In this document: positions 46,929 through 57,660 of the stretch, piece after piece
How the letters are laid out: each line of letters starts with the position of its first letter
Position numbering within the stretch: position 1 is the first letter of the stretch
DNA from: Tetrastigma voinierianum
Lineage: Eukaryota; Streptophyta; Magnoliopsida; Vitales; Vitaceae
Direction: 5' to 3'
Length of the DNA stretch: 64,000 bases
Assembly: GCA_016808115.1 (NCBI GenBank)
Contig: JAEQBH010002177.1
Span: forward strand, 620,001 to 684,000
The notes under the pieces: model-generated
Databases searched by the model: none
The model's input: only the letters and a program-made list of their open reading frames with translations
Told to the model about the DNA's origin: nothing
Translations under genes and position numbers: made by a program

Positions 46929-48575
46929 TTGAGGAAGACAATGAGTTCTCCTAGAACAAGCGGAGGTGATGACTTAGAGGGGGCCTCAGACGTCACCAAG
47001 TCAACCTCTACAATTGTTCCTACTGCCTCTGTAGAACTGACGTCTCTTACGTCTCTCCAAATAACAAACCATAAATTGAATGGGTGCAATTTTCTTCAAT
47101 TGTCTCGATCCGTGCAAATGGTGATCCGAGGAAAGGGAAAATTTGGATATCTTGATGGCAGCATAGCGAAACCTAGCCCAGACAATCCTTCGTTTCAAAC
47201 ATGGGAAATTCAAAACTCCATGGCAATGGCATGGCTTGTTCATTCAATGGAAGACTCGATTGGTGAGACATATTTATTCTATTCGACAGCAAAAGGAATT
47301 TGGGATGCAGATCATCTTGCTTATTCAAATTATGACGACACTTCACAAGTCTTTGAGTTACAAAATAGAGCCCGAAGTCTCAAACAGGGTGATCTAGATG
47401 TCACCCGATATTTCAATTTTCTAAAAAAATTATGGCAGGAGTTGGATTTATTTCACTTTTGCGATTGGAAGGAACCAGAAGATGCAATCTTGTATAAGAA
47501 AATGTTGGCCAAAGCAAGGATCTACGACTTTCTTGCAGGACTTAATCAAGACTTGGATGAAGTTTGTGGACGGATTCTTGGCACCAAACTACAATTGCCT
47601 ATAGATGAGATCTTTGCAGAAGTGCGTAGAGAGGAAAGCAGAAAACGTGTGCTGTTAAAAAATCAATCCTTTGTGGTCTCGCCTAGTGAAACTTCTGCCT
47701 TGGTCATGCATCGCTCGGATATTCATAATCGTCCAATGAAGAAGGCTTCCACTTGGTGTGATCATTGTCAACGACCAAATCATACAAAGACCAGATGCTG
47801 GAAATTACACGGAAAGCCACCAAACTGGACTCCAAAACAGTCCCGTGGCCAAGAGACTCGCACTTTTCAAAATGCACAAACAGCAGAAATGAAGGAACAA
47901 AGTAACGAGGTGACTCTTTCTAAAACGCGGATGGAAACACTTTGCAAGATGTTAGCCGAATCTCAGATTAAGGGAGGATTAGTTGCTCAACAAGGTACAA
48001 ATATAACTGCCTTTGGTGGATTGACAACTAAAGAGACTCCATGGATTATCGACTCTGGAGCCTCTGATCACATGATAGGTTGTAAAAAATTATTCGCTTC
48101 CTATGTTCCATCTTTGAGTAATCAGGAAGTGAGGATTGCAGATGGTTCATTCTCATTAGTGGCAAGGATAGGAATTATTCAAATCAGTTCGAATATCCTC
48201 CACAAAGTTGTTCTCCATGTCCCGAAGTTATCATGCAATTTGTTGTCTATTAGCAAATTAACAAGAGATTTAAATTGTGTGACTAACTTCACATCTTCTA
48301 CTTGTGTTTTTCAGGACCAGATATCGGGGAGGATGATTGGCAGTAGTCACGTTCAAGCAGTCATGAATAAGTCTCTCTCTCTCGAACAAAAAATTTTGCT
48401 TTTGCATCGTAGATTAGGTCATCCAAGCTTTGTGTACTTGAGACATCTTTTTCCATCTTTATTTAAGAAAAGTGATTACTTTCAATGTGAAATTTGTCAG
48501 TTTGCAAAACACAAATGTGTCTATCTTGCCTCCTCAACCGTACCAATGCTCAAAGCCATTTGCGTTGATTCATAG
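46929..48575 (+). pseudogene. Inner Copia gag, protease and start of integrase (548 codons)
   Basis: This is the longest open frame in the window. Residues 1-200 are the Copia gag capsid region (HKLNGCNFLQLSRSVQMVIR, WLVHSMEDSIG). CDHCQRPNHTKTRC near residue 275 is an intact CCHC zinc knuckle. WIIDSGASDHM near residue 375 is the aspartic protease active site, D-S-G intact. HRRLGHPSFVYLRHLFPSLF and CEICQFAKHKC near residue 510-530 are the integrase zinc-binding His and Cys pairs. The frame then shifts and ends CVDS at 48575. The ATG at 46929 is 31 bp after the primer site, which supports it as the gag start. Confidence 0.9.
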
Positions 48576-49274
48576 TGACCTTTGGGGTCCATCTCGTGTC
48601 CTAAGTATTTCTAGTAAAAGACGGTTCATTACATTTATTGATGATCATTCTCGAGTATGTTGGGTGTATCTACTATATGATAAATCTGAGGTTGAATATG
48701 TGTTCAAAAGTTTTTATTCCATGATCAAGACGCAATATCATGAAAACATTAAGATTCTCTGAAGTGATAATGGAACCACGAGTTTTTAACAATGAGACAA
48801 TTGTTTTTAGAAGAATGGCCTTATTCATCAAAGCACATGTGTGGGTACACCTCAATAAAATGACGTGTCAGAACGTAAGAATCGTCATTTATTGGAAGTA
48901 GCTCGTGCCTTGATGTTTAATTCTAACGTTCCAAAATGTTTTTGGGGGATGCAATTCTCACGATGTGTTATTTAATTAATCGTGTTCCTTCCCGGGTCCT
49001 TAGTTTTCAATCTCCATTGTCTGTGTTGTCAAATTCGATTCAAGACTCTAGGTCTTATTCTGGTTTAGAACTCAAAGTCTTTGGCTGTACAGCCTTTGTT
49101 CACAATCTGGATCCAAATAGAAGTAAGCTAGAGCCTCGTTCTCATAAATGTGTTTTTTTAGGATACTCAACCACACAAAATGGTTATAGGTGTTATTCTC
49201 CTGAAAAACGAAAATATTTTGTGTCAAGAGATGTTACCTTCTTTGAAGATGAGCCATATTTCAAAAAAACATAA
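48540..49274 (+). pseudogene. Inner Copia integrase core
   Basis: The frame to 48762 has IHSDLWGP and FITFIDDHSRVCWVYLL (catalytic Asp blocks). It ends at a TGA immediately before SDNGT. The Glu region around 48.85-48.93 kb is shifted, and 48936-49274 then reads GDAILTMCYLINRVPSRVLS, KVFGCTAFVHNLDPNRSKLE and KCVFLGYSTTQNGYRCYSPE, the C-terminal part of Copia integrase. Confidence 0.85.
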
Positions 49275-49719
49275 ACTGAAGGGGAAATTCAAAGATTTTT
49301 TTCGAAATTTCAGTCCAGAAAAACTGGCAGATTTAATTCCTTATCCATCAGATTTGTGGGAATATTTTTGGGAACCAAATCCTCCCTTAATTTCAAATTC
49401 TGCTCCCTCCATTCTCTCCCCACCGAATTCAACCTTCATTCCAAATATATCTCCACTTGTTAATCCACAAATTTCGAAACAACCCTTAGGTTCAAATCTG
49501 TCTCCTATGTTATCTTCAGCACCAAATTTGATTTCAAATTCAGATTTTCAAACTCAACCTCTATCTATTCAGCCAGAGTCAGATTTATCTTCAATTTTAT
49601 CTCCTAATTTATCTCCATCTCACCAACATTCAGATTCCTTAGGGGTTCAAATTCCATTTTTATCTTCACATCAGCAAGCAGAAGCGGGCAGGGGGAGGAC
49701 AAACTCAGCATCAACTTAA
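49260..49719 (+). pseudogene. Inner Copia integrase-RT linker
   Basis: A Ser/Pro/Asn-rich low-complexity stretch (ISNSAPSILSPPNSTFIPNI and similar) with no domain. Such linkers separate integrase and RT in Copia polyproteins. Confidence 0.7.
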
Positions 49720-49864
49720 CATGTACTCACGAAAAAAATTCAAAAAGGAGGCACATTAGAATTTCAATGCTGATATTCCACAAAGTAACAATAATCCAAA
49801 GGCTCTAGATCATGGTCAATCCTCTGAATCCATATCTGAGATTGAAAAAAATCAAATAGAAGAT

Positions 49865-50930
49865 TTGGATGTCCCCATCGTGTTGCGGAAGGGAGTGAGA
49901 TATCGCACAACACATTCTTTGTCCAACTTCGTCAAATATGATCATCTTTCAAATTCAGTTCAGTCGCTAGTCAAGAATCTTGCAATGGTGGAAATCCCAA
50001 GAACTATTCAGGAAGCTTTAGATAGTCCTCAATGGAAACAAGCTATCCAAGAGGAGATGAGAGCCTTGGTGAAAAATCAATTTGGGAAGTAATACAGACC
50101 TCATAATAAGGTACCGTTAGTTTGTAGATGGGTCTTCATAATTTAAATGAGCCGATGGGACAATTGAACGTTACAAGGCAAGGTTGGTTGCTAAGGGATA
50201 CACACGGACATACGGAATTGACTACCAAAAAACATTTGCTCCGATAGCCAAAATTAATACAGTTCGAGTTCTTCTCTCTTTAAACACTTTAACTCAGGAT
50301 TGGCATGACAATTGGATATTAAAAATGCTTTTTGAATGGTGATTTAGAGAAGAAGTTTATACAGTGATATCTACTTTGAGGTTTGATGACCAAAGAAAGG
50401 ATGGGATGGTTTGCTGGTAGAAAAAGTCTTGTATAGGTTGACAGGTTCCTGAGGGCCTGGTTTGACAGATTTACTAGAGCTATTCGAAAGCATGGTTATA
50501 AACAAGCACAGTCAGATCACACTTTGTTCTATAAGCAAAGCTTTGATGGTAAGATTACTATTCTGCCCAATATAAGTGATATGAGATTTTTGTGAGATGA
50601 TTTACTGGATTGGGATAGAAAATCACAAGGCAGTTCAGCCTTAAATTGAGGATTAAAGATCAGGAAACGAGGATCTTTTCACGGGTATGGAGGTTGCTCG
50701 AGAATGAAATTCGATTTATGGCCATTTGTCTCAGCGGAGAGTATGTGATAGATTTTCTCAAAGGGAAATGGGATGCTAGGTTATAGGCAGTAGACATTCC
50801 CGATTAGATCAAGTGTGAAAGCAGTTTGCATTGGGTGGGAGCTACGGTGGAGCGCTCTGGGTATATTTGGTTATGAATTCAAACCTTATCTCACACTGGT
50901 GATCGAGATATCACATTTGCAATAAATTTG
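49865..50930 (+). pseudogene. Inner Copia reverse transcriptase
   Basis: The frame 49865-50092 gives RYRTTHSLSNFVKYDHLS and EALDSPQWKQAIQEEMRALV, the entry to the Copia RT domain. Later pieces read ERYKARLVAKGYTRTYGID and YQKTFAPIAKINTVRVLLSL in changing frames. The catalytic Y-V-D-D site, expected near 50.57-50.60 kb, is not readable (ILPNISDMRF there), so RT is inactivated. Confidence 0.78.
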
Positions 50931-50999
50931 CATCAATGTCTTTACACCCGCTGAAACTTCTGGGCGGCTATGTGTTCTCAAATATCTCAAAGGGACTTC

Positions 51000-51250
51000 G
51001 GGTAGAGGTTTGTTTTTTAAAAAAACTAAAAACCAACTAATAGAAGTCTATACGGATGTTAATTGGGTTGGATCTGTAAGTGATAGGAGATCTACATCAA
51101 GGCATTGCACATTCATTTTGAGGAACTTAGCATTGACATGGCGGGCAAAAAATGAAGCCAGTTCATGGCAGAAGCAATGCAAAGGCAAAACTGAGGTCGG
51201 TGGCACAAGGAATTTGTGAGGGTTTATGGCTGAAAATTCTTTTGGTGTAA
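51000..51250 (+). pseudogene. Inner Copia RNase H
   Basis: QLIEVYTDVNWVGSVSDRRS followed by TSRHCTFI and LTWRAKNEA. The usual DADW block reads DVNW, so an acidic residue is altered. The frame closes at 51219. Confidence 0.8.
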
Positions 51251-51533
51251 TTGGAAGTACCACTTCACAAGTCCAGTGAAGTGTTTTTCCTTGATAATAC
51301 AAAGGAGCTCTTTATAATTATCTTCCATAGCTTGAGTGCATCACTGTTAGAACCAGCTTATGGATGTGGGTCGTCACTTCATCAAAGAAAGAACAGAGAA
51401 GGGGTGATCGAGATTACTTATGTCCCGACGTGAGGAACAAGCGTGATTGTTTGACCACAAGGTCTCTTTTAGGCCCATTGATGAAGTTAATGAATCAGGT
51501 TGGGAATGTACAATTTGTACAACCCAAGGGGAG

Positions 51534-51765
51534 TATTGAAAGAGTTTTTAGGAGTTTGTTGTTTGTCGATATTTGCTCAGGATAATTTCTTACGATATAG
51601 TATATATTAGAGTACACATGTTATAAGCTTTTTATTTTTAATAAGATAAGTAGCACCAAACTTTTTTATAATGTTGTAACTATGCCCATTTAATGTTGAT
51701 CGTAGAAAGATTCTACGAGTTCAGCCAACAACAGTTTTTACTCCGTCTTCTTCAAGACACTTTTA
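51534..51765 (+). mobile_element. Inner Copia 3' LTR
   Basis: It starts TATTGAAAGAG (TG changed to TA) after the polypurine tract and ends CACTTTTA. About 232 bp, similar to the left LTR but clearly diverged. Confidence 0.75.
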
Positions 51766-52430
51766 ATGCACGATATAGAGCGTATGTGGGTGAGTTTGCG
51801 GTCACAAATCACTGTGATGCGAATTATGACCTCTTTGTTCTCATACAACACCTTTACACCAGTGTACTTTTTGACATAGCGGAGAATCGAACTGGCGTTC
51901 AGTGGCTATCCTGTGGGTGATTACGGGGCGATTAACTCGCTCCACGGAAATGTCAAATGTCCAAGGCGGTAGTAGTAAGATGGATTCGAGTTTACAATAG
52001 TCGTCGATATCTCTCGATCTAGTAGAGGCTCTCTGACACAGTGCTGAGTTTGACATTTGGATGTAGGTACTTATTTAGTATGTAGAAAATTTTACATTTT
52101 CTACATTCAAACTTTTCGAAACAAGGCAACGTTTGAATTCTACGAGAATAGGGACCAAACAAATTTTGAAAGCAGAAGAAAATGAATTCACTATTTTGAC
52201 ATTTTATATATGAATCGGAGAAAGCAGTGAAATTTGTTTTCCTTGTTTTTCAATTAAAATTAACCAAATTCGATAAATAGGGTTGAAAATGAAAATGTAT
52301 TCAATGAATTAATCTGAAACGTATTTTTAAAATGAAAGCTAAATATTAGAATATTTGAAAATTTTCATATTAAGATTTTAGATAGAGTTGAAAATTTCCA
52401 TGAACTAAGCGGGGCTAAAGGAGTGTACAG
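51766..52430 (-). pseudogene. Outer Copia RNase H, proximal part, and adjoining pol
   Basis: Minus-strand reading at about 51900-51770 gives YVKKYTGVKVLYENKEVII, then ICDRKLTHIRSIS, which corresponds to the block before and including DADW...DRRSTSG. This overlaps what is also present left of the inner element (see findings). From 52.0 to 52.43 kb the sequence is too damaged to read. Confidence 0.6.
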
Positions 52431-53195
52431 AACTACAGGTTTGGAGTCCGATATACTAGTGTACGCCCAATATATCCAAGATATATTTCCTCTGAAATAA
52501 CCACTCAGGAATTAGACTATTATCTGATGCCTAGAAAATGCTTGAGTTTCCCCGATCTTTTGTGCGAAAGTAATTTGAAGAGGTGTTGTTTGAGTTCTGA
52601 ATATCATGATCCTTGCCTATAATGACAATGTCATCACACAAACAATCAAGTAAATACAGCATCCAGTAGAATTATGATGATAAAAAGCAGGAAATGGTCT
52701 CACGTGCTTGAATCATATGAGCCACGAGCAGTGATAAACCAGCTAAACATTTCGAGGAGATTGTTTCCAAACCATATAAGGAGCAGCGTAATTGCATCTG
52801 AGCTAGACTCGCAGGCAACAAAACCAGACCAGGTTGCTCCATATAAACCTCCTCGGCGAGTTACCATGAAGGGAAGGCATTCTTGATATCAGTGAAAAAT
52901 GAGTCATGGCGCATGCGACCATAGAAAGCCATTGAAGCGGAGGCAATCTGTACAGGGGAGAAAAGTATCATAATGGTCAAGGCCATATTCTTTGAGTGTG
53001 CCTTAGCGACGAAGCCCAGACCTTAAAGTGATCAACTAGCCATCAGTCCCACGCTATTTGTATAAACCCGAGCTGTGACTAAGCGAAGACTTGTCAGGAG
53101 GAAGAGCAACAAGCTCCCATGTTCCATTGGAGTAAAGAGCATTCATTTCCTCAGTCATTGCATGTTTCCAGCCCGGATGAGAGGGTCTCACTAGT
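52430..53195 (-). pseudogene. Outer Copia reverse transcriptase
   Basis: It enters with SHPGWKHAMTEEMNALYSNG, TWELVALPPDKSSL at about 53190-53090. The catalytic region near 52640-52620 reads CLCDDIVIIGKDHDIQ: both Asp are kept but the preceding residues differ from the usual Y-V. FRTKD follows. Multiple stops lie between. Confidence 0.8.
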
Positions 53196-53289
53196 GCTTT
53201 TAGGGGTAGAGACAAAAATGAGTGGAAGCAAGTAGTAGGGTAAAGATAAGCAGTAGAAAATTTGAAAATTATAAGCGAGGATGTAGGTT

Positions 53290-54160
53290 AGAGTAGAATG
53301 AATACCTTCAGAATGTGGCAATGAGTAGATCCTTGACGGTTCTGAAACAAAAGCAGGAGATGACTGTGGCATAGAAGATGTTTCAATAAGAGGCCCTGAA
53401 GGAGGACGAGGACAAGGACGGCGAGTATAAACCTGAAGGGGTCGAGTCACAACATCTGTAAGTGGAGAAGGGAAATCTGGAAACGGTAAGACGAGAGGAA
53501 TAGATAAGACATCAGGAACAGGAGGACGTGCTGTAGAGGAGAAGAATGAGGAATCCTCAAAAAAGGTGACATCAACAGAGATAAAGTAGAGATTAATGTC
53601 GGGAGAATAACAGCTATAACCCCTCTGAAGACTAGAATAACCCAAGAAGACACACTCCGTGGCTTTGGCTAAGAGCTTGTCTTGCCCTAAAGTGAGAATA
53701 TGAACAAAACAAACATAACCAAAGACACGAGGAGGGAGGCAAAAGAGAGGTTGATTAGGTAGTAAGACAAAATAAGGGATCTGATAATGCAAAACAGAAG
53801 ATGGCATACGATTAATCAAATAACATGCAGTTAAGATAGCATCCCCCCAAAAACGTTGAGGAACCTTATGATGCCTTAGGAGAGTGCGAGTTGTCTCAAC
53901 TAAACAGCCCGGTTCTTCACGCTCGACCACTCCAGTCACATTGAGGGAGTGTAAGCACAAGATGATTGGTGAAGAATCTCATGGGAAGACATAAAAGAAG
54001 ATAATGGCATAGAGATATATTCCTTTACATTATCACTTCTTAAAATACGAATAGAAGTATTGAATTGAGTGTGAATTTCAGCATGAAATTTTTTAAAGAT
54101 AGAAAATAACTCAGCTTGAGTTTTCATTAAAAATAACCAAAGTACATCAAGAATAAGCAT
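53290..54160 (-). pseudogene. Outer Copia integrase
   Basis: LWLFLMKTQAELFSIFKKFH and RILRSDNVKEY (second Asp, frame 54160-53936) are followed after a shift by TTRTLLRHHKVPQRFWGDAI, PPRVFGYVCFVHI and ECVFLGYSSLQRGYSCYSPD (frame 53960-53151), ending in a Ser/Pro-rich linker. This is the Copia integrase core and C-terminal domain. Confidence 0.85.
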
Positions 54161-54659
54161 CTATAAAAGTAGCAAGTAATGAAATCCTAAAGTAAGCGTA
54201 GACCTAGAAGACTGAACATCGGTGTGGACAAGCTCGAGCGGAGACTTTGTCGAGGATCTAAACGCTTTGGGAGCGAGACAGTATATTTCTACTTATTGAC
54301 ATGACTCACACTTTCATTTGAGATAAAGCTTTGGAAAAATGAGAACCTTGACTTCCAAAACTTGGAGAGACTTGGATGGCCAAGACAGTGTGGAGGAAGG
54401 AGGGTGCCATGGAGGTCTGAGAAATTAGACAGAGGCGACGGAGGTGAAAGGGCCTTGTGGCTCATGTCCTATGCCGATCGTCTTCCCAGGTATAGGTCAA
54501 GGTTACAAAGTTGTGTGAAAAGTAGAGTACACAGTAAGAGTCCACTTGAGTCAACACTTGTGACAATAAGATTAAAGGAAAATCGGGAACATAAAGTACA
54601 AAAATGGGCGATGAAGGGAGAGGAAGTCAGACGTGCCTTTTATATGAATTTGAGAACCA

Positions 54660-55700
54660 ATAGCTAAGGTAATAGTGGGTAAAGGAGACGGAAAGGTAAA
54701 AGAAGAAAAAAGGCCTTTATTACCAAAGATACGATCAAATGCTCCGTTCTCGAGGATCGAGTGCGAGATAGATGTGTAAAAATGATAGAGACATTACATC
54801 TAGGCAACGAAGCAATGGAGAAAGATTTGGTTGCTTTCCAGTGAGCCAGAAGAGTACTCCTCATGATGGCAAGACATAGAATGACCACGAGGTGTGGATG
54901 AGCTCCACGAGACGGAACTGAACACGTTGAATGATCAAAAGGCCCGAGCCAAATATATAGAGGCGTGTGATGACATGTAACTAATAGCATTGATCATGGG
55001 TGTGTCCAAGCCCATGACAGTATGTGCATTGAGGACGTTATCCTCTACCACGGTTACTACCGCGTCAACCTCTGGAATCACTTTGAGAATGGGCGAAGCC
55101 ATCACAAAGTGTCAGGTCTTGCAATGTCATAGGCGCATGGACTAAGTGGCGGTGGAGTGCGGCGAGGAAATGTAGAAGCGGAGTCTCGTAAAGTTTGGAA
55201 TAAATGGCTTGGTATTTGTTCCGAATATTCTCAAATCGGCCCAGGGAGTTGAAGAAGAGTGCTCGTAAAAAGGCCATGATCCATCTTTAACGGTGGAAGT
55301 CGTATTAGAGACTTTATCGAGATAGATACAAGTTCATCCTTAAGGCGGACATTAAGTCCACCATAAGAAGATATATCATCTGAAATTTGTTTCAAATTAG
55401 CAATGGAGGATATTACCCGGTAGAGACGTTGAATATCATTAGCGTACAATTTCTTCACCTAATTCTAGAGAGTATAGCAAGTTTTATAGGCCCCAATATT
55501 ATATAGAGTTTTGGCATCAATGGATTGCCATAGAATATTGCATAGTAAAGCATCGGTTTTTCGCCACTGAGGACATTGATCTTCAAGCATACTTGTGTCC
55601 GTAGTAGTAAGATGATCCTCACAACCATTACCAATAAATCATAAGTCCATAGAATCTGCACATGATTGATAATTATCGCTTCCCGTGAGTTTATCCAAGG
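54660..55700 (-). pseudogene. Outer Copia gag
   Basis: The minus strand encodes DQCPQWRKTDALLCNILWQS then IDAKTLYNIGAYKTCYTL (about 55580-55470), and KLYANDIQRLYRVISSIANL with RLKDELVSI, the Copia UBN2-type gag domain. Frames change at least four times. The zinc-knuckle part near 54.9 kb is not readable. Confidence 0.78.
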
Positions 55701-55908
55701 TAATCATAAGAGTTCCAAAAACAAATGAATTAAAGTCGACCTTTCGCGACGGAGAGGAGAGACATCTTTCTCGACCATAGAAAGCATATTCAACAAGAGA
55801 TGAGAAATGCGAGTGAAGTCCTGAAAGCAGCGAGGAATCGGTACTTTAGGAAAGAACAAAACAACTCAGGATGGTGAGAAGGGCTTGATGGTGTCGAACT
55901 TTGAAAAA

Positions 55909-56320
55909 TCAAAAGAATCTAGAAGTATATATCAGTCGGAGAAAAAATGGCAAAAGAGGAGGGTGATGCGAGTGTTGGATGGAAAACCCCGGGGACATAG
56001 AGCAGGGTTGGCGCGACGACTCGGGTGGTGAAGAGTTCGGCGGCCGGAGGCGCCACGAGTTAGCGCGTGGGCCTACGCCTTGGAGGAGCGTGAGGGCTTT
56101 CGGGGATTTTGCGCGGCGGGGCTCGGTCGGCGATCCTGAGTGGATGTCCACGCCTTTGGAGTAAGGGTTCTTGGGCGGGTTCTTACGTGGTGGTTGGCTG
56201 AAATCTGGAGGCTTTGCGACCCGGAGTGTAATCTGTTGGAGTGGGGCACGGTCGTTGGATGGATCGTTAGGTCTGACCACTACTTGAAACCCTAACCTAA
56301 GATTCTCGAGAGCTCTTCTA
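55909..56320 (-). other. Outer Copia 5' leader / extra frame
   Basis: A GC-rich stretch between primer site and gag holds a 158-codon Pro/Ser-rich frame with no domain. It is probably leader or a diverged gag N-terminus. Confidence 0.5.
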
Positions 56321-56332
56321 TGACTGATACCA
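56321..56332 (-). promoter_or_regulatory. Outer Copia primer-binding site
   Basis: The minus strand reads TGGTATCAGTCA directly next to the LTR end CTCTCAACA. Confidence 0.8.
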
Positions 56333-56490
56333 TGTTGAGAGAAAAGAAATTTTGTATTTATAATTAATTTACAAAGAGGAAACATACATATATTTATACT
56401 CTAGTGTTATGGGGAAAAGGAAATAAAGTTAGAAGTCAAATTAGAGACTAATGAGAAGAAAGAATCCTAAATAGATTAGGAGATTAAACA
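56333..56490 (-). mobile_element. Outer Copia 5' LTR, about 158 bp
   Basis: In plus orientation TGTTGAGAGAAAAG to GATTAAACA, aligning with 46012-46173. The final CCTTAA block of the other LTR is missing, so the end may be a few bases off. Confidence 0.82.
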
Positions 56491-57400
56491 TATGAGAAAC
56501 TTAATAAGTCAAAAATTTATATTTGCCATAATGGGTAATGTACTTTTTAAATGCGAATGTTTACATTGATTTGCTAAAATTCTAGTCAGCATTGATGTAT
56601 CTGAAAACTAAGATACAATCCAGTTTCAACATTTATGGAGCGCTTCCACAATGCGATATAATCAAAAATTTTCCTATAAAAAATATCATGCAAAAATTAC
56701 AGATACTTGATTACAAATATAGAAAGATCTGGGTCATGGTGCATTGTTCTTTGGATATGGAGACATGATTTTAAGGTAGAACTGTATTCATGGAATGTTT
56801 ACCAAAATAGAAGATAAAAATAAAAATAATCACTGTGGTTTTAAAATCTTTATTATTAGTAAAGCACCCACATAAGTTACCATTTATAAGACAATTCATT
56901 GAGAATCAATTTCATTACGAATATGCTTAGATAGGATCTGTCTATGCGTATATACTGACACAAACCAAAGATGGATTAACTGGCACCAGAAATTTGTATT
57001 GGTCTAGCAACCTTTCACTTCAAACAGAAGTTGTTTCTTTGCAGGATGGATAGACATGTTTTGACACTCCTAGATATGTTTCAACGCTTTCCTAACATGT
57101 CCAGAATTTTTAATTTGAATATGTATTAGTGCATATGCTTGTATATCACCATTCCTGATCATACTTCTAGAAGATTCACTATGCCTGCACACCCATTTCA
57201 TGCCACATACCCATGTTTCAACCAGTGGATTGGAATAGATCTAAGATTAAGATGCTTAATGGACACAACTCTAGATTCATAACGTGCCCAATCTCTCTGT
57301 GAAATCTAAAAGGGACATTATCAAACCCCACAACAACCTTTTTATCAGCAAAATGAATTTTGTTTTTTAATCATTTAATTTTCAAGGTGGATTCAGATTG
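56491..57400. other. No gene recognised
   Basis: AT-rich non-coding sequence, presumed intron of the C3H gene. Confidence 0.45.
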
Positions 57401-57405
57401 AGCAG

Positions 57406-57660
57406 CTAGGTAGAAACTGTTGGGCCTGTGGAGGACTGACCTATAATCCTTCCACCGACGGGAGAGGGTGGTGAACGCTGCTCTGTCAAGCCAGCCTCAC
57501 GTGGTTTCCTCCGCTTCAAGAGCCGCGCTGTCCAAGCCTTTGCCAGACGTTGAGACTCAACTTCCAAATTGGGCAGGGCAAGCCAACTGTTTTCCCCACT
57601 AAGCCCGATCAACTCAGCTGAGCCAACATCCATCCACCTTAATGCCCCCACTTGGGTTAC
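57406..57660 (-). CDS. Hypothetical ORF of 81 codons or more, unidentified
   Basis: The frame begins GALRWMDVGSAELIGLSGEN and continues SWLALPNLEVESQRLAKAWT, ARLLKRRKPREAGLTEQRSP. Its base composition is clearly more GC-rich than the surroundings. I do not recognise a family. It could be a leftover exon, a captured gene fragment, or an alternative exon in the presumed 5' UTR intron. The initiating Met may not be the true start because the frame stays open upstream for a few codons. Confidence 0.35.
   Translation of the reverse strand, partial: VTQVGALRWMDVGSAELIGLSGENSWLALPNLEVESQRLAKAWTARLLKRRKPREAGLTEQRSPPSPVGGRIIGQSSTGPTVST

Larger units (their letters stand above)
46668..51765 (+). mobile_element. 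Inner Ty1/Copia retrotransposon (plus strand), about 5.1 kb
   Basis: LTRs of about 230 bp (46668-46897 and 51534-51765) share TTTTAGGAGTTT(A/G)TTGTTT and AAACTTTTTATAA blocks. TGGTATCGAGC lies at 46898 and a CAAGGGGAGT polypurine tract precedes the right LTR. Inside are gag, protease, integrase, RT and RNase H in Copia order. The LTRs differ noticeably and pol is full of stops, so it is old. It lies in the RNase H region of the outer element. Confidence 0.85.
46012..56490 (-). mobile_element. Outer Ty1/Copia retrotransposon (minus strand), split by an inner Copia element
   Basis: It has short LTRs (46012-46173 and 56333-56490) starting TGTTGAGAGAA in plus orientation, a primer site abutting the right LTR and a polypurine tract abutting the left one. 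Coding order on the minus strand is gag (55.7-54.7 kb), integrase (54.2-53.3), RT (53.2-52.4) and RNase H (51.9-51.8 and 46.65-46.3): the Copia order. All frames are broken. AAACT precedes the left LTR and occurs a few bases beyond the right one (56497-56501). The inner element occupies about 46668-51765. Confidence 0.85.

Noticed and set aside
46929..48575. The 548-codon ORF as a host gene
   Set aside because: Zinc knuckle, D-S-G protease site and integrase zinc-binding motifs, together with the LTR and primer site just upstream, make it Copia gag-pol.
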